From Bacillota bacterium (lineage in GTDB: Bacteria > Bacillota_B > Desulfitobacteriia > Desulfitobacteriales > Desulfitobacteriaceae): 11,194 nt of DNA. Each line of letters starts with the position of its first letter. Positions within the stretch are counted from its first letter, which is position 1. The position numbers were made by a program, and so were the translations under genes. Under the pieces are notes generated by a model, which was given only the letters and a program-made list of their open reading frames with translations, was not told the origin of the DNA and searched no databases. Shown piece by piece: positions 6,246 through 11,194 of this stretch. The stretch is taken from the NCBI GenBank assembly GCA_021779415.1, contig JAJYAS010000047.1, forward strand, positions 1 to 11,194. The letters run 5' to 3'.

Positions 6246-6296
6246 AATCTAAACGAGGCAACCTTGCACACTACGGGTTGCCTCGTTTAGATTTTT
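6246..6296. terminator. Strong Rho-independent terminator between convergent genes
   Basis: A perfect 18-base-pair stem, AATCTAAACGAGGCAACC (6246-6263) with its complement at 6276-6293, encloses a 12-base loop. On the plus strand the stem runs into TTTTT (6292-6296), ending the DUF202 transcript. On the minus strand it sits about 20 bases after the sensor gene's stop codon and is followed by the weaker GATTGTTT, so it probably serves both genes. Confidence 0.9.
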
Positions 6297-6314
6297 AAAA
6301 AGATTGGCTGATAG

Positions 6315-9300
6315 TTATACGATCTCAGTATATCGAAGTTTCTTCTTTAAATTAAGGCGAATCTCTATCAAATAGAAAACCAAATCCTCAGCTGAGACTG
6401 GTCTGGCTAATAAATATCCTTGCACTTCAGCGCACCCTTGAGAGCGCAAAAATTCTAACTGGGCTTCAGTTTCTACTCCTTCAGCGATGACTCTAAGGCC
6501 TAAATTATGAGCTAGTTTTATTATGGTCGTCACGATCTCGTTCCCACGTTTTCTCTCGTCCGACCGAGTGGTAAGCGCACTCACGAACGAGCGATCGATT
6601 TTCAGTGTATCTAGAGAAAATCGGCTCAGATAGCTCAGTGAAGAAAAACCTGTCCCGAAATCATCCATTGAGAGATGGATTCCCATCCCTTTGAGTTCTT
6701 CAAGTATGATCAAAGTGAACGGCGAATTTTCCATACTGATGCTCTCAGTGATTTCCAGCTCAAGCCACTGCGGATCTAGCCCAGTCTCTGTGAGAATCTG
6801 GGCAATCTGGCTGACCAGGTTTGCTTGCCGAAACTGACGCGCAGATAAGTTGACAGCAACACGTACCGGAGGATAACCCATCTCCTGCCAACGTTTGTTC
6901 TGTAGACAAGCACTGCGCAAGACCCACTCCCCTAGCGGCAAAATTAGCCCGCTTTCTTCAGCAATTGAAATGAATTCTCCTGGGAGAAGAAAACCCCTCT
7001 CCGGATGTTGCCAGCGCACTAAGGCTTCCATACCACACATCTGACCGTCACTGATACGATATTGTGGCTGGTAATAGAGTACGAACTCCTCACATGCCAA
7101 AGCTCGACGCATTTCATTTTGTAAGCCTAGCCGCTCGGAAAGGGCTTGATTGAAAGCATGTGTATAAAACTGATAGCGATTGCGTCCTTCGTCTTTGGCA
7201 TGGTACATGGCGGTATCAGCATATTTGATCAGGGTTTCAATATCTTCCCCGTCGGTAGGAAAAACCGCTATGCCCAGACTCACTGTGATATAGATCTCTT
7301 GTTCATGTAGGTGAAAGGGTGCCTTAAAGACGTCCATGATCTTTTGGGCAACCTGCGCCGCTTGGGCTTCTGAGCGCATTTCGGGCAGTAAAACAAGAAA
7401 TTCATCTCCTCCCTGCCGTGACACGGTATCTCCTTCCCGCAAGCATGAAACTATGCGTTCGCTGGTAGCCCGCAATAGCTGATCCCCCACAGTATGTCCA
7501 AGCGTATCATTAACGAGTTTGAACCGATCAAGATCGAGGAAAAGCACAGCGACGTAAGTCTGATGACGGCGTGCTTGAACAATGGCTTGATGAGCACGAT
7601 CTTTATACAATATACGATTCGGCAAACCTGTCAGCGCATCATGATGGGCTTGGTGGGATAGCTGGAGCAAGAGAGCGCGCTTATCGCTGACATCGTGAAA
7701 AACGAGCACCGCGCCAATCAGCTCTCCTGCCCGGTCACAGATTGGTGCTGCGGAATCCTCAATGGAGATAGTATGCCCATCCCTATGGATAAGAGCTGTG
7801 TGATTAGCAAGCGTTATAATACTCTTTTCTCGAAGGCATTGAGTGACCGGATTAATTACAGCCTGGCCCGTGTTTTCATTTCGTATATTAAAGACCTTCA
7901 ATAGCGGTAGGCCCTCAGCTTGCCTGTTCGTCCAACCAGTTAGCCTTTCGGCAACAGGATTTAGATAAGTTATCTTTGCTTGTACATCGGTCGTGATCAC
8001 GCCATCCCCGATGGAAGCCAGAGTGATCTGAGCACGTTCTTTTTCCAACCAAAGGGTTTCTTCGTCTTGTTTTCGTCTTGTCACATCTTCATAGATCGCA
8101 ACCACTTCACGAGAAGAGAGCTTGTAGATAAAACCTTCCCGCCAACCACTGACGTACGCATTATAGTAGTAAGTAGCTGGAAAGTGAGAAGCTTCTCCTG
8201 TCCGGAAGACGTGAAGGAAAATCTTCAGAATTTCTAACGACTCATGGTTTGAAAAGAATCGATCGAGAGGTTGGCCTAACACTTGACTGCGTGGTATTCT
8301 TTCCATCAGTTCGGCAGCCCTGTTAAAGGCCTTACAGTGAAAGACTTTTTCGTCTTCCGAGAAATGAAAGACAGCAACCGCATTACTCATGTTTTCGAAC
8401 ATTTCCTCATAACGTTCTTCACTGTCCCGTAACGCTTTCTGAGTCGCGAATCGTCCGCTCACATCCTGTTTAATGGCAATAAAATGGGTTATCTCTTCCC
8501 CATCCGCCTGCACTGGGGTAAGCGTCATTTCTTCCCTGTAAAGAGTCCCTTTCGCGTGGCGGTTGATCATTTCGCCCCGCCATGTTTTACCCGCAAGAAC
8601 TGTATCCCACATCCTTCTATAAAAGGCGGTATCCTGATAGCCAGATTGAAGAAAACTTAGGTTTTGACCGTAAACCTCTTCGAATTCATAACCCGTAAGT
8701 TGAGTGAAGGCAGGATTTGACCAAAGTAGCTTACCGGTTCGATCCGCGAGGACGATAGTATCAGCGGCAGCCGAAAGGGCGGTACGTTGAATTTGAAGTT
8801 GACTTCGGTCTTCATGAGCTAGAAAGGCCATGGTAATCTGTTCCGCCAAGGATTGCAGTCGTTCAATGCGCACTGAGGTGAAATAATCTGGAAGATGAGT
8901 ATACAAGGCGATTGCCCCCAAGCATTGTCCATGCGCCCATAGTGGAAAAGTGGCTATCGACTGCAGATTTAAGGCATCATAAATGGCCCACCAAGGTTTA
9001 AACTGCAAGTTGTTAGTCAGGTTCTGCACTTGTGGCTTTCCACTGCGAATGGCTTCACCCACTGCTCCCTGTCCTTCAGGACTGTCGTCCCAGCGTATAT
9101 TAAGGGATCTTACATATTCATCTCCCGCACCAGCTGAAGCCACAACGTTGACAGAACCTTCCGACATTTTCAAAACAACTGCTGCAACAGGATAACCAAC
9201 GGACTGAACTAGTTCATCACAGAGATATTGGAAGATAACGTTCAAAGGATGTTCCGCAAGGATACGTTGCGTGATACCATAGAGAACTGTTTCTTGCAAC

Positions 9301-9941
9301 TCACTGTATTTTTGCATACTGATATCACTCAACGTAGTGACCACCCAGCTCGGTTCTCCTTGGGCATTGCTCAGGAGAACGCTATTCAGGTGCAGCCAAC
9401 ACTGTTCAGGGTCAAAACGGCTCAAGGTGTGAGTTACTCCCTCGCTATCTTTAGCCGTAGTCTGAACGTTGTCAGCATGATTTTTCCAGCTAAAGGGCGT
9501 TCCCTGATCATCCATCCAGGGGGAAAGTTGGGTGAAATATTCGCTTTTCTGCATATCAGGTAACGATGTGGCAAGCAGTCCACAGGCCGCAGAATTAGCA
9601 TTAAGAAACATGCCTGAAATATGTTGCAGAATCACGCCTTCTGTAACACTATCGTAAATGCGTTGGTAGAATTCTTCTTGCCGTTTTAAAGCATTGAATT
9701 GCTGGTGTAATTGTTTCCCTGCTAGGGTTGCTTGCCCATTCCAGCGCATGAGAAGGTAGAAAAACAGGGTTGTAGCCAAAACCCAGAACCAGCCTTTTAA
9801 AACAGCAAATCCTAGAAACATTTCTTGATCTCTTATGAAATAAGAGATCAGCCGCTCTGAAAATTGAAGCCATAATCCGCTCAAAAGAGCATAAAGCAAG
9901 CAAATTTTTCCTAGTGAGATCAACTTGTGTGAGGGCGGCAT
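6315..9941 (-). CDS. Membrane-bound PAS/GAF sensor with GGDEF and EAL domains (cyclic-di-GMP synthesis/turnover)
   Basis: Predicted 1208-residue sensor controlling cyclic-di-GMP. Order: two membrane helices (about 8-27 and 45-66) joined by a short external loop, PAS (about 93-210), GAF (about 222-380), PAS (about 388-500), a weaker PAS-like region (about 510-630), PAS (about 638-760), GGDEF (about 765-930) and EAL (about 945-1195). The cyclase signature GGDEF (844-848) is intact, with a product-inhibition I-site RxxD (R835, D838) five residues before it. The phosphodiesterase set is also complete: E972 in EAL, N1031, E1063, D1093-D1094 in DDFGTG, K1114, E1154 and Q1174. Both activities are therefore possible, and inputs through PAS/GAF may decide which prevails; ligands cannot be read. 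AAAGGAG (9949-9955), seven bases before ATG, supports the start. Base composition looks higher in GC than the neighbours. It seems monocistronic. Confidence 0.94.
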   Translation of the reverse strand: MPPSHKLISLGKICLLYALLSGLWLQFSERLISYFIRDQEMFLGFAVLKGWFWVLATTLFFYLLMRWNGQATLAGKQLHQQFNALKRQEEFYQRIYDSVTEGVILQHISGMFLNANSAACGLLATSLPDMQKSEYFTQLSPWMDDQGTPFSWKNHADNVQTTAKDSEGVTHTLSRFDPEQCWLHLNSVLLSNAQGEPSWVVTTLSDISMQKYSELQETVLYGITQRILAEHPLNVIFQYLCDELVQSVGYPVAAVVLKMSEGSVNVVASAGAGDEYVRSLNIRWDDSPEGQGAVGEAIRSGKPQVQNLTNNLQFKPWWAIYDALNLQSIATFPLWAHGQCLGAIALYTHLPDYFTSVRIERLQSLAEQITMAFLAHEDRSQLQIQRTALSAAADTIVLADRTGKLLWSNPAFTQLTGYEFEEVYGQNLSFLQSGYQDTAFYRRMWDTVLAGKTWRGEMINRHAKGTLYREEMTLTPVQADGEEITHFIAIKQDVSGRFATQKALRDSEERYEEMFENMSNAVAVFHFSEDEKVFHCKAFNRAAELMERIPRSQVLGQPLDRFFSNHESLEILKIFLHVFRTGEASHFPATYYYNAYVSGWREGFIYKLSSREVVAIYEDVTRRKQDEETLWLEKERAQITLASIGDGVITTDVQAKITYLNPVAERLTGWTNRQAEGLPLLKVFNIRNENTGQAVINPVTQCLREKSIITLANHTALIHRDGHTISIEDSAAPICDRAGELIGAVLVFHDVSDKRALLLQLSHQAHHDALTGLPNRILYKDRAHQAIVQARRHQTYVAVLFLDLDRFKLVNDTLGHTVGDQLLRATSERIVSCLREGDTVSRQGGDEFLVLLPEMRSEAQAAQVAQKIMDVFKAPFHLHEQEIYITVSLGIAVFPTDGEDIETLIKYADTAMYHAKDEGRNRYQFYTHAFNQALSERLGLQNEMRRALACEEFVLYYQPQYRISDGQMCGMEALVRWQHPERGFLLPGEFISIAEESGLILPLGEWVLRSACLQNKRWQEMGYPPVRVAVNLSARQFRQANLVSQIAQILTETGLDPQWLELEITESISMENSPFTLIILEELKGMGIHLSMDDFGTGFSSLSYLSRFSLDTLKIDRSFVSALTTRSDERKRGNEIVTTIIKLAHNLGLRVIAEGVETEAQLEFLRSQGCAEVQGYLLARPVSAEDLVFYLIEIRLNLKKKLRYTEIV

Positions 9942-9948
9942 GAGCTGA

Positions 9949-9955
9949 CTCCTTT
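9949..9955 (-). promoter_or_regulatory. Ribosome binding site of the GGDEF-EAL gene
   Basis: AAAGGAG on the minus strand precedes ATG 9941 by seven bases and confirms the N-terminus, including both membrane helices. Confidence 0.75.
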
Positions 9956-10072
9956 CACAGAATTACAATAACATTCTATATCATCACAATTCTGCAAAAT
10001 ACACTACATTCCTCCCTTTCCATTAAGAAAATATTTAGTTCCACTAAAGAAAGGCTGGACGTTTTCGGAAGA

Positions 10073-11038
10073 TTATTTAAGCTTGTAAAAGAACATCCCA
10101 CTCTCTTCTATCCGGTCAACGCGTCCAATATGCGCTAGATGTTCTAAATGAGATAGTGCTTCCCCAGAGGCAAACCACTTTTGAGAATGAGGGAAATCAT
10201 TCCAACTTTTATGACTCAAATCCCAATGCATCAAAGCCGCCATTTCTCCAGGAGTCTTTCTGCCATCTCGAAGGATATCCGTAATTTCCCTCAAGCGTAC
10301 ATCATGATGCTCTAGAAGCTCAGTGATCCTCTTTTTGTGATCCCTGATGATTTTCCTGTGAGCTGTAAATAAGTAATCAATTTCATATTCATACACTTTG
10401 TTTAGACTTTTAAAATAGGTCGCTAATATGTCCTCTTCAAATCCCCAGAAAGTTATATTCGGAGTTATTTCATCTAATATGTGGTCTCCACAAAAAAACA
10501 ACTTGTGGTTTCTCTCATACAAACCGATATGCCCTGGTGTATGGCCGGGAATATCGACAACTTCAAAGCAATAATCTCCAAATACAAGCTGGTTCCCTTC
10601 AGATAACGGGGTGAATTTGAGTGGCTCGGTCTGTCTGGTCCCAAACTCTTTACCAAAGCTTGCAGAATTGTCGTCTTTAAAGCCCAATATTTGGTTGAGT
10701 GTTTTGAAAAAGATGTCTCTTTTGGAAGTTTGATTTAACAAATCTCCATCAATTTGACTAAGATAAATTGTTTGTACTCCCTGTTTTTTTAGAGCTGGAG
10801 CGAGACCTGCGTGATCAGAATGCATATGAGTAACAAAAAGATCCGTTTTATTCAGATCAACATTTAGTTCCTCCAGACCCTTCATTAACTCAGTATGGCA
10901 TTCTGCTGTGTTAAATCCCGTATCGATGATTAAATTTCTATTCTCTGAGAGTATAATATAACTATTGATTGCTCTTAAAGGATTTTTCGGAAGAGGTATC
11001 TCGTTCTTAAAAATATTGGGATAAACTTCAGTAATCAC
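10073..11038 (-). CDS. Metallo-beta-lactamase-fold hydrolase with C-terminal winged-helix-like domain
   Basis: Predicted 321-residue soluble metallohydrolase. The zinc-site motifs are complete: HMHSDH (71-76, i.e. HxHxDH), the second-shell PGHTPGH with H170, GDH with D185 and TAH with H227. After the core (to about residue 235), a helical basic region (about 240-321) resembles the winged-helix extension found in LACTB2-like members. The family includes thioesterase-, glyoxalase-II- and nuclease-like enzymes, so no substrate is assigned. There is no signal peptide. The start is GTG (11036-11038), preceded by GGAAAGG at 11049-11055. The upstream thiolase-like gene ends one base before it, so the two are surely cotranscribed. 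This favours an acyl-CoA or ester-related role, an inference from context only. Only a weak small hairpin follows the stop. Confidence 0.9.
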   Translation of the reverse strand: MITEVYPNIFKNEIPLPKNPLRAINSYIILSENRNLIIDTGFNTAECHTELMKGLEELNVDLNKTDLFVTHMHSDHAGLAPALKKQGVQTIYLSQIDGDLLNQTSKRDIFFKTLNQILGFKDDNSASFGKEFGTRQTEPLKFTPLSEGNQLVFGDYCFEVVDIPGHTPGHIGLYERNHKLFFCGDHILDEITPNITFWGFEEDILATYFKSLNKVYEYEIDYLFTAHRKIIRDHKKRITELLEHHDVRLREITDILRDGRKTPGEMAALMHWDLSHKSWNDFPHSQKWFASGEALSHLEHLAHIGRVDRIEESGMFFYKLK

Positions 11039-11039
11039 A

Positions 11040-11194
11040 TTATCTACACCTTTCCAAAATAGCTACTCCCTGTATTTCTCCTATTCCACCATTTCCGTGA
11101 ATTAATCCATATTTCTTAACTCCTTTTCTCATTGCTTTACACATATCAATTAAACCGTTTAAAGCGGGATTGTTCCAGGGCGCTTTTGCAAAGT
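11040..11194 (-). CDS. C-terminal end of a thiolase-like protein (partial, runs off the right edge)
   Basis: The minus strand is open from the window edge to TAA at 11040-11042, giving the last 50 residues of a larger protein. The end reads IHGNGGIGEIQGVAILER, close to the C-terminal GGGQGVAVILE-type motif of thiolases (acetyl-CoA acetyltransferase superfamily). The usual cysteine of that motif is not at the expected place; HGNGG stands there instead, as in more distant thiolase-like or lipid-transfer-type members. The catalytic N-terminal part is outside the window, so activity cannot be judged. It is the promoter-proximal gene of the pair with the metallo-hydrolase, whose GTG start begins one base after this stop. 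Confidence 0.65.
   Translation of the reverse strand, partial: FAKAPWNNPALNGLIDMCKAMRKGVKKYGLIHGNGGIGEIQGVAILERCR

Noticed and set aside
10034..10048. Small hairpin TTTAGT / ACTAAA with a three-base loop after the metallo-hydrolase gene
   Set aside because: Only six mostly AT pairs, followed on the minus strand by TATTTTCTT; too weak to call as a terminator.
10474..10656. 60-residue minus-strand open frame inside the metallo-hydrolase gene
   Set aside because: Out-of-frame shadow of a gene with complete zinc-binding motifs.

Overview
This window looks like a stretch of chromosome from an anaerobic, moderately AT-rich Firmicute. A Desulfosporosinus/Desulfitobacterium-type Peptococcaceae is my best guess. 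The guess rests on purine-rich AGGAGG-type ribosome sites, a SufC-SufB-only iron-sulfur gene pair, and a large multi-PAS cyclic-di-GMP protein beside short metabolic operons. The assignment comes from protein style only. I see no rRNA, tRNA, CRISPR array, insertion sequence or phage gene.

Layout, left to right. Bases 1-219 are non-coding. On the plus strand come an MgtC/SapB-family membrane protein (220-984) and a Ca2+/H+ exchanger (1075-2109), which has its own near-consensus promoter at 993-1021. A minus-strand alpha/beta hydrolase of the monoacylglycerol-lipase type (2081-3034) overlaps the exchanger tail to tail. Divergent from it is a two-gene plus-strand operon, sufC (3195-3947) and sufB (3928-4848), overlapping by 20 bases and ending in a strong hairpin. 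A minus-strand hypothetical protein with one C-terminal membrane segment (4898-5434) ends inside that hairpin. A gene-poor stretch of about 375 bases holds a second terminator-like hairpin. A small DUF202/YidH-type membrane protein (5810-6223) follows and ends at a textbook intrinsic terminator. The minus strand then carries a 1208-residue membrane sensor with PAS, GAF, GGDEF and EAL domains (6315-9941). Last is a minus-strand operon: the C-terminal end of a thiolase-like gene running off the right edge, and one base later a metallo-beta-lactamase-fold hydrolase with a GTG start (10073-11038).

How the genes work together. The firmest functional unit is SufC-SufB, an ATPase plus scaffold for Fe-S cluster assembly, with no SufD, SufS, SufU or SufE beside it. 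The left pair may both concern divalent cations, but only by family. The thiolase/hydrolase pair suggests acyl-CoA or ester chemistry. The GGDEF-EAL protein is probably a monocistronic signalling gene. Most of the window is ordinary housekeeping and accessory content. The items I would re-examine first are the cysteine-rich tail of SufC and the intergenic block at 5435-5640. I did not find a convincing wholly new system.
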